This document shows, piece by piece, positions 10,483-21,701 of a stretch of 31,929 nt of DNA. Both the position numbers and the translations under genes were made by a program. Location: assembly GCF_000003605.2 (NCBI RefSeq), contig NW_003119924.1, positions 178,694 through 210,622 on the forward strand, given 5' to 3'. The notes below the pieces were generated by a model that was given only the letters and a program-made list of their open reading frames with translations, searched no databases and was not told the DNA's origin. Position 1 is the stretch's first letter, and each line of letters starts with the position of its first letter. This DNA is from Saccoglossus kowalevskii (taxonomy: Eukaryota; Hemichordata; Enteropneusta; Harrimaniidae).

Positions 10483-12260
10483 TGATCCGCATGGTTTACA
10501 TGATTAATAGGATCTGGGGCAGGATTAGGATAATCTCACAATATGTAATTGGTCAAAATGATTGATGTGATAATATTTGGCACGACTAACACGTGATCTT
10601 CGCGTCAGCTATTGAAAAGTCGCGCCTGACCTGCGAATATCACTAAACCAATAACCACTAAACTGCAAAAATCCGAAGCTTACATTCCAAATAAAGATGT
10701 TTGACACGATTTTAGAAATAAAAACGAGCAATTAAACGCATAACGTCAGGAAAATGTGAATTCGATTGTCCGTGCAACGGAATACAAACTGTGTAATCTA
10801 CAAAACTAACACAGACTAACACCTGTAACTGACGTGGCTGATGATATTATAAAACGACGACACAGTCGATGGTATGCACATGCATTTAGTATTTCGATAT
10901 ATAATATATAATATGCTGGCTTTTAATATTGATTTTTAGTTCAATTTAATTAACTTTTAACTTTCATACAATTCATTATTAAAAACGGATGGGATTGAAT
11001 TCTTTTAATCCCCCTGTGTTTCCATCGATGCGTAACATTCCCTACACCGGGGTATACATTGTGAGCGTCATATGGAAGGTGTTTCATATTTATTTCACGT
11101 TAGCGTCCAGTTTGCAACACATGCTTGCGGTTGTGTTTATAAGTGGTTTAGTTTATGTATGTGGAACATATATGCGATTCATGATCTGGTGTTCTACATG
11201 ATATATTCAGTCAGATATGTAGAAGATTAGAACAATATATCTGCTTAGAACGATTAGTAAAGTTCACCAAAATAAATTAATTGTGTTTGCTCACACCATG
11301 ACAAAATTGTTAAATTAAATAAAATGTTATCGGTCAGTATCACCTGATATTTTCTTCCGTCATTCTATTACATTTATATATTCTTCAGCTAGCCGTATTA
11401 TAATTACTAACATAATATCGGAATATCTTTCTATAACTAAAGCTAAATATACAGTTTGTTTGGAAGTATTTGTAACTCTCGTGCGAGTTGTAGGTGCAAT
11501 TTTGTGTATCCCCGAACCAAAGCCTGTACCCAGTCGAACAATCACTCACGCAATCAAAATCGCTGACGTAATTGATCTCGCTGACAGAATCTATCAACAC
11601 AACACGTGCATTGTGATCTAGCAATCGATCTACTGGGTCAATACATGTGGAATATTATCCCAATTTGCCATACTATACTACTGATACAACAATAAGGGTG
11701 TTTGTGTCTGGTCTTATGCCCGACATTGCACATATACCCATTTTCGATCAGTGATGATTTTATTACATGACAATATACACAAATTTTGCTATTTGACACA
11801 ATCACATACAACACTTAATAACGAAATCCATCTGAACGTTTACAAGCGCCGCCATCCTGAACAGGAGTTCTGTACGTAGCTACGACTGGCGACGATCAAT
11901 ACATGCTTGACGCGACCGCAAAACACCACAGATGTTTCGTATTTTTGATCATATATAGAACTTGAGTTGAAAAGAAGGCGTTTAATAGAATTATTAAGAG
12001 AGAGGAATACACAATAAATTAGACATAGGGTACATCTAAATATTCTAGTTGAATTGAATGAGTGAAACAACATATATACTGTGTGGTGAGCGTTCGTGGT
12101 TTGCATTCATGTCATCAAACAGCAACGGATTATTAATCAACAATTTTACGCTAGAGTGAAGTTGGCAGCAGCGTCATCATATGGCGAATCCTGTATCGCC
12201 TCTCAAAACAAGCATAACTTCTGATGAAAAATCAATATGAGAATTAGCTTAGGAAGTTGC

Positions 12261-12365
12261 AAGCAGTGCAGTGTTGTCGTAATAAGTAACGAAACAATCT
12301 TTGCGAACAACTCTGGTTGCCAAAGTTACTCAGTGGAGTTTCATCTATAATTGTCATTGACAATA
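12261..12365 (+). repeat. Dispersed repeat block, copy 1
   Basis: Shares AGTGCAGTGTT, CTTTGCGAACAACTC and the CAGTGGAGTTTCA segment with 13838-13945, with substitutions and a small insertion. Same orientation. Confidence 0.55.
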
Positions 12366-12402
12366 GACAAATAAGGTATACAGACAGACAAATAAGGTAT
12401 TT
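12364..12402. repeat. Short tandem duplication
   Basis: GACAAATAAGGTAT occurs twice, about 21 bp apart, separated by ACAGACA. Confidence 0.6.
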
Positions 12403-12410
12403 ATCAAAGG

Positions 12411-12720
12411 TATTGTTCATACATGAGTTGTTGAACATACTGAATAAATTGTAAATTAAATCAACTTCTTTCAGTTATATTTCAAGACAAATAAATAGCA
12501 AAAATATAGCAAATAATCGTTTTTCTGTAATATTTATGTGTAATCGGTAATTATGAACATTATTAATTGGTGCATGGGGAACACATTTCGTTATGAATTA
12601 TTCTTAATATAAATTTCTGAATTATCTTGTTAAAATCTGTTTTATCAGGTGTTTTTCTTCCAAAAAACGAAAGAATTTCACAATGTCGAAAACGAAAAGT
12701 TTTTATCTTAGTCTTGACAA
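12411..12720 (+). repeat. Dispersed repeat, copy 1 (inverted partner near 20.1 kb)
   Basis: From TATTGTTCATACATGAGTTG through ACATTTCGTTATGAATTATT to TTTCACAATGTCGAAAACG, this aligns with the reverse complement of 20100-20353. It has about 55 extra bases (12622-12676) absent from the other copy. Coding potential is not evident. Confidence 0.75.
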
Positions 12721-12942
12721 TCATCCCTAGACACACACAAGAACTATCGCCTAGTGTCAAATGTTTCATTTTGTCACAATTAGTTGAAAGATTTGTCCTG
12801 AAGCAGTGAATGGTCATAACAAGACAAAAGTCAGACCATTGTAGTCAGAGGTTACACTTTGTCACCCTTAACGTGTTCAGTTCTGAGATCCGCCTTGTAT
12901 GTTTTTGTCGCGTACGACTTGTTTACCACTTCCGTGTCACTG

Positions 12943-12996
12943 AGAATGTTCTAGAACCGTACTGTATCTGGGTGGAATATTCTAGATTTTTATAAA
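12943..12996 (+). promoter_or_regulatory. Two heat-shock-element-like sites and a TATA-like box
   Basis: 12944-12956 reads GAATGTTCTAGAA, three perfect alternating nGAAn/nTTCn pentamers. 12975-12987 reads GAATATTCTAGAT, a near match. TTTATAAA lies at about 12989-12995. This is the layout of a heat-inducible promoter pointing right, into the gap. No downstream coding region is recognised; it might belong to a mobile element. Confidence 0.4.
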
Positions 12997-13047
12997 CTGG
13001 TTGAATAGGTAATACAACACTGTAGAAGGCAATAGAAGGTAATGGAA

Positions 13048-13097
13048 NNNNNNNNNNNNNNNNNNNNNNNNNNNNNNNNNNNNNNNNNNNNNNNNNN
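13048..13097. other. Assembly gap (50 N)
   Basis: Exactly 50 N, probably a fixed-size placeholder. The left edge has short repeats (AATAGAAGGTAATGGAA), so a collapsed tandem repeat is a plausible cause. Confidence 0.95.
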
Positions 13098-13407
13098 TAT
13101 AGACAGTGGGGGTGTATATAGGGGAGTTGTTCAGCACTGAGTTTAGATCGAAGATCTCGTTGAATTGTATTGGAGTTTAAGTATCTAGTTATTGAAGTGG
13201 TGGAGTTTTACCGCGTTATTATACTTAATGTTTGCAGAGTATAATAATACCAGTACCAGTTGAAACCTCATCTGTTGGCTCCGTGTTCGCATGTTATCAT
13301 CGCCGCCAGGGAAGTCTTTCTGTTACAGTTGCCATTTTGGTATTTGAACCATCACACCTGTACTATACCAATTACGGTAATATTACCTTGCGTGTGACAG
13401 TTTTGTA

Positions 13408-13575
13408 TAAGCAACCTTTATTTCGAGCACATTCAAGCAACCCTTAAAACAATACGAAAATGTATTTGACCATATTAAGACACGAAACAAATTCGAGGTT
13501 AATGACTAAGTCTACGATTATTATTCTATCAAAATCTGTCCCTGCAGTAATGCTCATATTGACTGTAGGAATGCT
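13408..13575 (+). repeat. Diverged duplicated block, copy 1
   Basis: Shares with 14164-14340 the series CACATTCAAGCAACCCTTAA / ACATTCACACAACCCTTAA, ACAAATT, ATCAAAATCTG / ATCAAAATTTG and a TGACTGTAGGAATGC / TGACCATCGGGATGC end. Confidence 0.5.
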
Positions 13576-13576
13576 G

Positions 13577-13718
13577 TGTGTGCTTAACATTGTCGAACTC
13601 TTTGTTTGTTATTTTGTTGGACTGTGATAATACTATATGTACAAATCTGCGACTGTGATAATATTCACTGTACAAAGTCGTGAACTGTGATATTACTGAC
13701 GGAAACAAAATCCATTGA
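13577..13718 (+). repeat. Minisatellite-bearing repeat, copy 1 (about 3 units of 32 bp)
   Basis: A leader GTGTGCTTAACATTGT...TTGTTGGACTGTGAT is followed by about three units built on ACTGTGATAATA...GTACAAAG (31-33 bp). The same leader and unit occur at 15228-15461. Confidence 0.75.
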
Positions 13719-13837
13719 TGTGTGGACACCAGCGATTAATGTATTTAATCACTGTCAATTCTGTAGTATTTATTGAAAATAAGTGTATCTGCAGATGGAA
13801 ATTTCAAAACACACCTACGTACTCAATATGGAAGTTT

Positions 13838-13945
13838 AAAGCAATGCAGTGTTTTTATTACTGTCTTTGCGAACAACTCAACATTTCTGGTTTCAAATGT
13901 ATCTCAGTGTAGTTTCAATTGTAAATGTTGTTAGTGAACAAAGGT
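13838..13945 (+). repeat. Dispersed repeat block, copy 2
   Basis: Diverged match to 12261-12365, sharing CTTTGCGAACAACTC and CTCAGTG(T/G)AGTTTCA. Confidence 0.55.
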
Positions 13946-14163
13946 TATTAAGTTAATAAAACATATATGCAAGACATCTCCATACAATACCGCAGCACAC
14001 TTTTGAATATTTTAAATACCTTCGAATGCAACAGATAATGGTAAATATGTGAGATCTGTTGGCTGCTTTAGATACACATGCATTACATTGTGTACTTAAT
14101 CATTATTCAATCTAGTCAAAAGGCACGCTGTATAGCATCGTGTTTATGCTCAATCAATTATAC

Positions 14164-14340
14164 AAAGCAACTGGAATCAAATACATTCACACAACCCTTA
14201 AACAATGCAAAAATATAACATTGGAATGTAAACGGAACAAATTATAGATAGATAGTCCGAAGCTATGGTTGTTAGTTATGTCATCAAAATTTGCCTCTGT
14301 ACTCATCTTGCCGTTCACATTGACCATCGGGATGCACAGC
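14164..14340 (+). repeat. Diverged duplicated block, copy 2
   Basis: Same order of short matches as 13408-13575, in the same orientation. It is not followed by the 32-bp minisatellite that follows copy 1. Confidence 0.5.
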
Positions 14341-14723
14341 CGCTATTTGCAACTGGTGTAGCTGTCACATTTCATTGTCGCAAATTCATGTAGAACGGCA
14401 TACACTCAACTAAGGTGTATAGCTTCCATACAACACTTTTTATTTCCAGATGAACTAAAGCTTTGGATTGTGTTCTTTTTTTACTTGTTCACGGTTGATT
14501 TATAATAATAGTGGTCTTGCTTGCTGTCCCATGACAAATATAAACAAACTACAGCGTCTCGAGAACATGTCATTTCACCTCTTCAACTTTTACACTGGTT
14601 ACCGATTTTTTTTGCGTATACATTTTTAGGTTGTTATGAATTTGACAAAACTTCTCAAGCTTTTTACTTCTGACTGACCACTTCTTTCATCTTTGAACAA
14701 GCGTATATAAGGAAACCATCAGT

Positions 14724-15008
14724 TTTAAAAGATGGTGGTCGTCGCGCTGCGCATGTGCGACATTTGTGTTGATAAACATTGATTTTCCCACATTCCAATG
14801 CGATCTTCCAATGGAAATCACGAGTATGTGTTTTGTCCAAGGGGCAGCGTACACTAATTACCTTCAAATCACCAAAGAAATTACACAGTTAAAGCTTAGT
14901 AACGTATCAGCTTTTATTTATGGTCTACGCAGCAGTCAAAGTCGCAATCTTTGTTTATACGAGTCCCATATCTCGCGCACGCGTGGCACGACGACCACCG
15001 TCCTTTAA
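14724..15008 (+). mobile_element. Short inverted-repeat transposon (MITE-like), copy 1
   Basis: About 285 bp. The left end reads TTAAAAGATGGTGGTCGTCG and the reverse complement of the right end reads TTAAAGGACGGTGGTCGTCG, continuing into GCGCATGTGCGA versus ACGCGTGCGCGA, an imperfect inverted repeat of about 36 bp. It encodes no transposase. A diverged second copy lies inverted at 30121-30376. Target duplications are unclear. Confidence 0.75.
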
Positions 15009-15227
15009 CACTTTTTTGAGGAACCAACTATGCCATATCGGTCCCACAATTTAGAATAATATCACATCCATTATACAAGTCATGCACACTCTTGTCATTC
15101 TTATGCAAATATTTGAAAACTTAAAATGTTAATGCACAATACGTTTGATAGATTTTTGTGCTATAGTGATGCATCGTGGTAAGAATTCAGTAATGGCGGT
15201 GAATTCAGCCACTGTTAATACGTCTGA

Positions 15228-15461
15228 GTGTGCTTAACATTGTTATTTTCCCCGTTTGTTATTCTGTTGGACTGTGATATTACTATCTGTACAAAGCCGT
15301 GAACTGTGATAACACTCATCGTCCAAAGCCGTGAACTGTGATAACACTCACCGTGCAAAGCTGTGGAATGTGGTATTACTAACGGAATAAATCCGTGGAC
15401 TGTGATAACTCCAACTGAATAAAGCAATGACTGTGATAACATAAACTCTATGGAACTGTGT
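15228..15461 (+). repeat. Minisatellite-bearing repeat, copy 2 (about 6 units of 32 bp)
   Basis: The leader is GTGTGCTTAACATTGT. Then come about six units from 15271, best seen as ACTGTGATAACACTCATCGT followed by CCAAAGCCGTGA. Later units are shorter and more diverged. It is the expanded relative of 13577-13718. Confidence 0.8.
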
Positions 15462-16170
15462 ACTATGGTATGTGTATACAAGTACTTAGTGAACACCTGC
15501 ACTTTATTTGTGTATTTGACCAATGTTAATCCTGTTGTATTTATTCATGATAAACTGGTGTCAAATTATTTCATTCGAGAATGAGATGGGTGTTCTTCTG
15601 GGGGAAAATACATACTGCAAAACTGATTTACAACTCATGTGTTAACAATTAATACTATTGTGCGTCACATAGAATTTCCATTGAAGACAAATTATTTAGC
15701 TTACACAATATAGTACTTACCCATGTAGGAAAGGCCTGTGTATAATTTTCTCTGGTTGTAGTAGAGAATTAATTAATGCTGATGTGATATGTATTCGCTC
15801 ATTGCCACATAGCACCAAAAGGTATTTTTATTATTTTAAGCACGTATCATGTCAATTGGCTACCTAACATCGGTGTGTTTAGACAGCTACTTACCCCATA
15901 TTACCTCCACAACAATTGTGCTGTATCGCTGGCTTGGAACTAGTGCGTGCATATCGCTCTACAAATTCCGATGCACTTTGCCAATCTTTTTTTAATTTTA
16001 GTTTATTCATATATTGTTATTGTCTTACCTTTTAGATGTTCATATGCGAAGTGATGCTGTATTATATGACAAATTATATAAGTGACATCGCAATGATCGC
16101 ATACGTAATAATTCTGAAGATGTAAATTTTCCACTCACATTAGAGTAGTTTGTACAAAACATTCTAATAC

Positions 16171-16297
16171 AGTGGCGGCGTCACACGAGAGGGGTCGTCC
16201 CTCCAAAACAGCGTTTCAGAGGGTCGAGATTTCAACATTTTACGGGGGAGCATGTCCCCGGACCTCTAGTAAGGTCGCGCATTGGGCGCGAGGTTGG
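16171..16297. repeat. GC-rich fragment, probable repeat remnant
   Basis: Contains TGGCGGCGTCACACGAGAGG, GGGGGAGCATGTCCCCGGAC and GGTCGCGCATTGGGCGCGAG, sharply richer in G+C than the flanks. It looks like a fragment of a mobile element from its composition; the family is not identified. Confidence 0.35.
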
Positions 16298-16917
16298 AGA
16301 GAAAATCAATTTGATATGTGATGTCAGCATACTTTGCTACAAACTGTAAATTGTAAAATCGATTGACGAAATAAATACGAGAAATGAATGTTTTGTTAAA
16401 AGCGGCGGTCACCAGTAGCGCATTAGAAATTATTGAAATTGAACATTCTATTTTACGTGAGTTTGAAACGTCGCTTAGAACCCATTTCGACAACTACTCT
16501 TAAAGCCATTAAATACTATTTTGAAGATGTCTCATTATATATTCATTAATTTGGATGAATCAATAATAATGTATTCAATATAGTATCATGAACTTAATAT
16601 TATTGAATAACTATCAATTTGCTCGAACATTGCTCGTTTTTGTTTGTATATCGAGTTCAGTATTCCTTGTTCACAGACTGAAATCATTAACCTTACCTCC
16701 ATTTTATATGCTTAAGTGGTCACATTGGTGAATGATTTTATAAAACTATTGTTAAATTCATGTTTACAATCAAGCGCCCTCAATCACTAAAAACTGAAAC
16801 TAAATTGTGCATTCAAATATTCCCACAATGAAATTGGTCATCGACGAGAAATCTACGACGCATGTAATGTTTCATTTCGTAAATGAGATTATTTTACTAA
16901 TGAAATATAAGTCCACA

Positions 16918-16941
16918 TGTATATATATATATAATATACAT
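16918..16941. repeat. (TA)n simple repeat
   Basis: ATGTATATATATATATAATA run. Confidence 0.7.
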
Positions 16942-16949
16942 ATTACTGT

Positions 16950-16990
16950 TCTTCGCTGTTCTTCTTCGACCAACCTTTAATTTAAACATT
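16950..16990 (+). repeat. Fragment related to the SINE 3' part
   Basis: CTTCTTCGACCAACCTTTAA matches the sequence after the B-box of the SINE near 7000. It has no A- or B-box of its own and follows a (TA)n run at 16918-16940. Confidence 0.4.
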
Positions 16991-18291
16991 TTAAACTGTA
17001 AAAACCTAAGACTTTTCAGTGACATTACATCACGAGGTAATGGCCACACGGCTCACCATATACAGGATTACGACGTGTGTTACATGTCCATTTGTCGTGA
17101 CTCGCGTTTGTTTTATATTACATTGATGTAAGCCAACTAGCCAAGAGTGTGTGTGTTTTACTTGAGTGTGTATAATAGTATGTTTTTAACCTCGCTGACG
17201 AACGTAAATAAATTACAAATATATTGTCGTGTCTTGATACGAGGTGTCCGGGCATCGGTGATTCTCGCAGATAATTGGTCCTTCATTCAAATAACTAATA
17301 CGCACAACAAATAGATTCAGTCTCCCGCCAATCCACTCTAGAGACCTTAGCCCAAGTTTGGTGTTTATTTCTTAGTAAGCAGAGCGTTATAACATAATAT
17401 ATTGACATATACATACATTTAACTTAAATAATATTAAACCAACCATATACACCTCCGTTAACATTATAATAACACATCATATCTACACGCGCGGTGATTG
17501 ATTATATTCGGGTTCCATATAACTACGTGCATGTGATTACAATTGTTTTGAGTTCAAACCGGTTCGATCACAGGCTGAATACCGCCTAGACAAATTTCGA
17601 TGGGTGTCCATAACAAAGTGCTGCCGTCAACTCACGCTATCTTCGACATAATCTATTACCATACTGATTACCTTCTTGGTGCATTTTAGGTAACACCTAG
17701 AGGAATTCTAGCGAAGTGTACTTTAATTGCGATAATGCGTAGAATGGGGATTAAAAAAATACGTCACAAATTTTCATTAAACGTATGAATAGGAGCTGTG
17801 CCCAAGTATGAGAGTTTGAGCTAATAATTATATCAACATTGCCGATCATAATAGTGCCTAGTATGATTAATGAAATTTTCTTAGTCCTATTATTATAAGT
17901 AGTCTTCACACATACATGTAAACAAACAATTTATAAGAGTACATTAAAGGTGGAATAACAATCATAATACGCCAAGAGACATCGCCATTGGAGGCGGGCG
18001 CACTCACAACTAAACTAAACGAACTGCCCTACAAACACGGTCGCAACAGATGATTTACCCATGTTAAGCACAAGCCTTTAGGAATTGATAATATTAATAA
18101 TATTGTATGGTTACGTCCATGAAATGTATCCCAGACATGTAACAACATATACTCATAATATGTAGCTGAGCTGTACGAGCATCACCACACTCACTAGAAG
18201 TTTCAAAGCATATTAGGAAACATTGCTAATAGAGCAATTCTTATGTTGACATATATCAAACATTCATGGGTTGTAATTTCACTTTTTATTC

Positions 18292-18747
18292 ATGTACTCC
18301 ACTATCTTAACCTATACGGCTCTTACGTCCGCAGACAATTTGAATACTGTGATATTTTTTGGTGTCCATGGCATTTTCCATCCATATTATTTCATAAAAA
18401 AGGTTCCTTATTTTGAAAATAAGCATCAATTATTTGTAAACATTTTAACTCGCCAATCTTTATTCCGGGCGTTTTTTTCAGATGTATGCCATAATGAAAT
18501 CGCAAATGGGTTTTACTGTCATATCTTATTTAGTAAATTGTTTTTAATATACGCAGTAAACGACTGTGAAATTCTCATATACTCTATCTCGAATTTGCAA
18601 GTTGAATGTTTCAGCAAAGCACTCCACTATAGGGGAACAACACCGTGCAGGCGGACGATTACATCCCCAGAATGGGTCGCAGTCGCATTGAACATAGAAA
18701 ATATTGCCCACTCCAAGGTATATGACCGCTTCAATTTCCCAATATGA
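18292..18747 (+). other. Longest open frame of the window (151 codons), unassigned
   Basis: It starts at ATG and has no recognised domain; long stretches are aromatic, as expected of translated A+T-rich DNA. The 3' third (18600-18720) is GC-richer, and its minus strand (within 18789-18544) reads the Cys-rich QCDCDPFWGCNRPPARCCSP. Neither reading has a clear promoter or splice context, so this is probably not a gene. Confidence 0.15.
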
Positions 18748-20099
18748 TAGAAACATTGATATTTTGATATGCTTTTTACATTTCATCATTCAGAAAAGAA
18801 AGTATTGTATGTATTTGTTACCTAGTTTGTTTCATATGTAGTTGGGGCCTGCAAACGGATTTCATACCACTGGTCATACCACGTGAAATGACGAAACAAG
18901 CGATCGAAGATCCAGACCACTTAACAGGGTACTCAGTTCTTGAGTAAGACGACGTCAACTATATTCAAATATTTAAAACACAGTATGATTGGAGACTGTC
19001 TAAAGACTGTTATATACAATGATTTGACCGATGACCTACATTTGTGTGTGGACGACGACAAACCGGATAATATGTCTAAACTAATAAGTCCAAGTAAAAA
19101 AAAAATAATAAGTCAAAATTAATGAAATATACTGTCGGCATTTTTGTGATGGTAATAACCTATACACATATTTTTAAACACGTAGTTTGAGTAGTATATA
19201 GTGTGAATAATTTACTATGTGAAAGAACAGCTGTCTTTTAGCGTATTTCCTCCAATAAATTAACAGCTAATGAATGAATGAATGAATTAGCACTGGGTAG
19301 ACGCTTGTCATGTCAAGGGTGAACCATGTTGCCAGTATAGATGTAAACATGATGGCATGTTTTCATCTCGCCGCTCAGTGTAATCACATGAGAAGTAGAA
19401 CACGAACGCAGTCTGGCACAGTTGGAGTATGCGTGACAGACAGACAGATACCAGACGTTAGTTTTTGACAGTACTATGCGTGTGATTATATATAGCTTTA
19501 CCTAACTGCTCAATACTGATACAAACATCTTTAACGCATACGGATACTTGTTAGTATTATTCTTGTTTATGAAATACGCACGTGTTATAGAAAGTATATA
19601 ATCTACACATTTTACGGGAATCTAACTGACGCGATGTAAAACATTTCAATCCGCGCCAGCTGCCGTACTTAGGAATGGTATTTATAATGACGTACGTACT
19701 TAGCTACGTAATACATCACATGTATAATTGTCATTTAAAAACATTTTGAATAATTTGTGATTATATTGTTATGTTGGTCTTCAGTTATATGTAGCATTCC
19801 ACGCCAGATTCAAAACCATATGATCTAATTTTGTTTGTATCAGCATATAGTTGTATATTAGCATATGTAGTTGTACATGCAATGTCAGTTTCGTTTAATT
19901 TTAATTATTGAAGTTGTCATCAACACGCTTTCACTATAAGTCAAACATTGTTGTCAAACTGTCAAATTAAGTGTTTATATGAAAGATGATTGGATTATAT
20001 TAAATTAATGAAAGACTCCTACAGTATGCTGGTATCGATTCAAAGGCTGTAAACGGTAAGCGAGAGTATTTGGTTGCGATATAAGACCTTTCTAGGTAA

Positions 20100-20353
20100 A
20101 AGACTAGGATTAAAAACATTCCGTTTTCGACATTGTGAAATTTCAGATTTATATTAAAAATAATTCATAACGAAATGTATTCCGTAAGCACTCATAACTA
20201 TTTTTTATAACTACCGATTACTCAAGAACAATAAAAAATGATAATTTGCTATATTCTATATATGCCTTTTATTTTTCTTGAATTATTACATGAAAGAAGC
20301 TGAATGGAATTACAAATTATGTAGTGTATTCAACAACTCATGTATGAACAATA
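20100..20353 (-). repeat. Dispersed repeat, copy 2 (inverted)
   Basis: Reverse-complement match to 12411-12720, lacking about 55 bases in the middle. A further short match, ACGAATTTCACAATGTCGAAAA, lies in plus orientation just beyond, near 20408-20430, suggesting a broken or nested copy. Confidence 0.75.
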
Positions 20354-21433
20354 ACTTTTATAAGTATGACTTTACTTGGTAAAAATACCGTATTTTTCTG
20401 TATGAAAACGAATTTCACAATGTCGAAAATGTCGAAGTGTTGTGAATTAATACACTTGGTGAATGATAATTACAGAGCGTAATTTCATGTGACGGCATGT
20501 TTTTGTGCGTAAGCACTTGTAAAGTTGTGTTAGGATAGTAATCAATTACTATTTTTGAAAAGATCTATCCCACCTATCGGATTATAGCTGTCTAAAATAT
20601 ATTGTAATATGTACACAGTCATATAGTTAAAGAACCAAATGACTGGCTCCTTGCATTTGGTGGCTCTTTCATTTTTCCAATAAGTAACATAATTGAAACC
20701 TAAATGACTGTCACTGATTTGTGTTGACTTCTTGGTGGAACATATTTTTACTGAATAATCTTTCTTACCAGTACTACTGTAACTTAACGCCTATTGTGAA
20801 ATATCACCGACTACATCTAACGACAACTCTGAGGTTCTTCCAGTTATTCACTAGAATAGATTGTACTTTGTATATTGTATTGTTTACTATTAATTGTCTG
20901 TTTCGTTGTTTACTCCGATGAGACGTGATTATATTATACATAAAAAGAGACATGCACGTATCACTCGTACTAATCGCATCGGTTCTCGTGAGTACACGCT
21001 ACCTATATATTGTTTTAGTTGTATTTGCCATCGTAGTTTTACTATATGCAGGAGATGAATTATAAGACGTTACTGTTCATTTATTAACTGCAAGACAATT
21101 GCCAGTGAAATGAACATTCAAAATATAGGTTTATTATTAATCAACTCAAAATATTAGTTTATTGTTATTTAACTCAAAAAAGAGTCGATCAATTGAATTT
21201 TATATCTAACATTCTGTACATCTTCTATAATATGACGTTTTTTGGAAAGCATATGACGGTTACATAAAACATTGCTGTTTTAACTGATAAGAAAATATGT
21301 ATAACGTTATATACATTATATGTTAATTAAAATGAATACTAAATACATTCAATACTATACCAATTACATTTTAATTGCCATTATGGTTACATGATTTATA
21401 ATCTATAGAAAACTAAGGATACTTAGCCCTGTA

Positions 21434-21443
21434 TTTATTTATT
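21434..21443 (-). terminator. Gene B poly(A) signal (overlapping AATAAA)
   Basis: Two overlapping AATAAA hexamers on the minus strand, about 250 nt after the TGA at 21692. They are the first canonical hexamers seen after the stop and imply a 3' UTR of about 270 nt. Confidence 0.5.
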
Positions 21444-21691
21444 TACTAACAGATATGTACATCATTTAGTTTACTGATGACAATAATTATTCCGATGTGG
21501 AGATACATTTTATCTATTCATGCAATATTTCCGATTAACTACAAATAATACACATCAGTTGGGTAGTTAGTATTAATTGGAACATTGTTAAGTAATAGTA
21601 GTGTCAGTAGGGTTAATGCCATGTAAAATAGTGTATATATTTCATTCGTTGTCTTCATTATCATCTATCACATTTTTTATCCTATATCTCA

Positions 21692-21701
21692 TCAGCGGCA
21701 T
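21692..21701 (-). CDS. Gene B exon 5: 10-nt terminal coding exon
   Basis: The acceptor TTTTACTTCTAG is one of the best pyrimidine tracts in the window. In phase 2 it completes Gly, then Cys, Arg and TGA. Gene A's terminal exon gives His, Cys, Arg, Lys, stop. The agreement of two separately located short exons supports both. Confidence 0.75.

Larger units (their letters stand above)
10483..21420. other. Intergenic region between gene B and gene A
   Basis: About 11 kb without a gene I can support. 12.2-15.5 kb is a mosaic of diverged duplicated blocks, minisatellites and the gap. One inverted-repeat element lies at 14724-15008, a GC-rich fragment at 16171-16297, and a second copy of the 12.4-kb repeat lies inverted at 20.1 kb. 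From 10.5 to 12.2, 15.5 to 16.1 and 17 to 20 kb I see only A+T-rich DNA with short open frames. Confidence 0.6.

Noticed and set aside
17545-17580. tRNA or SINE from the B-box-like GGTTCGATCAC
   Set aside because: No A-box at the right distance and no cloverleaf stems visible.
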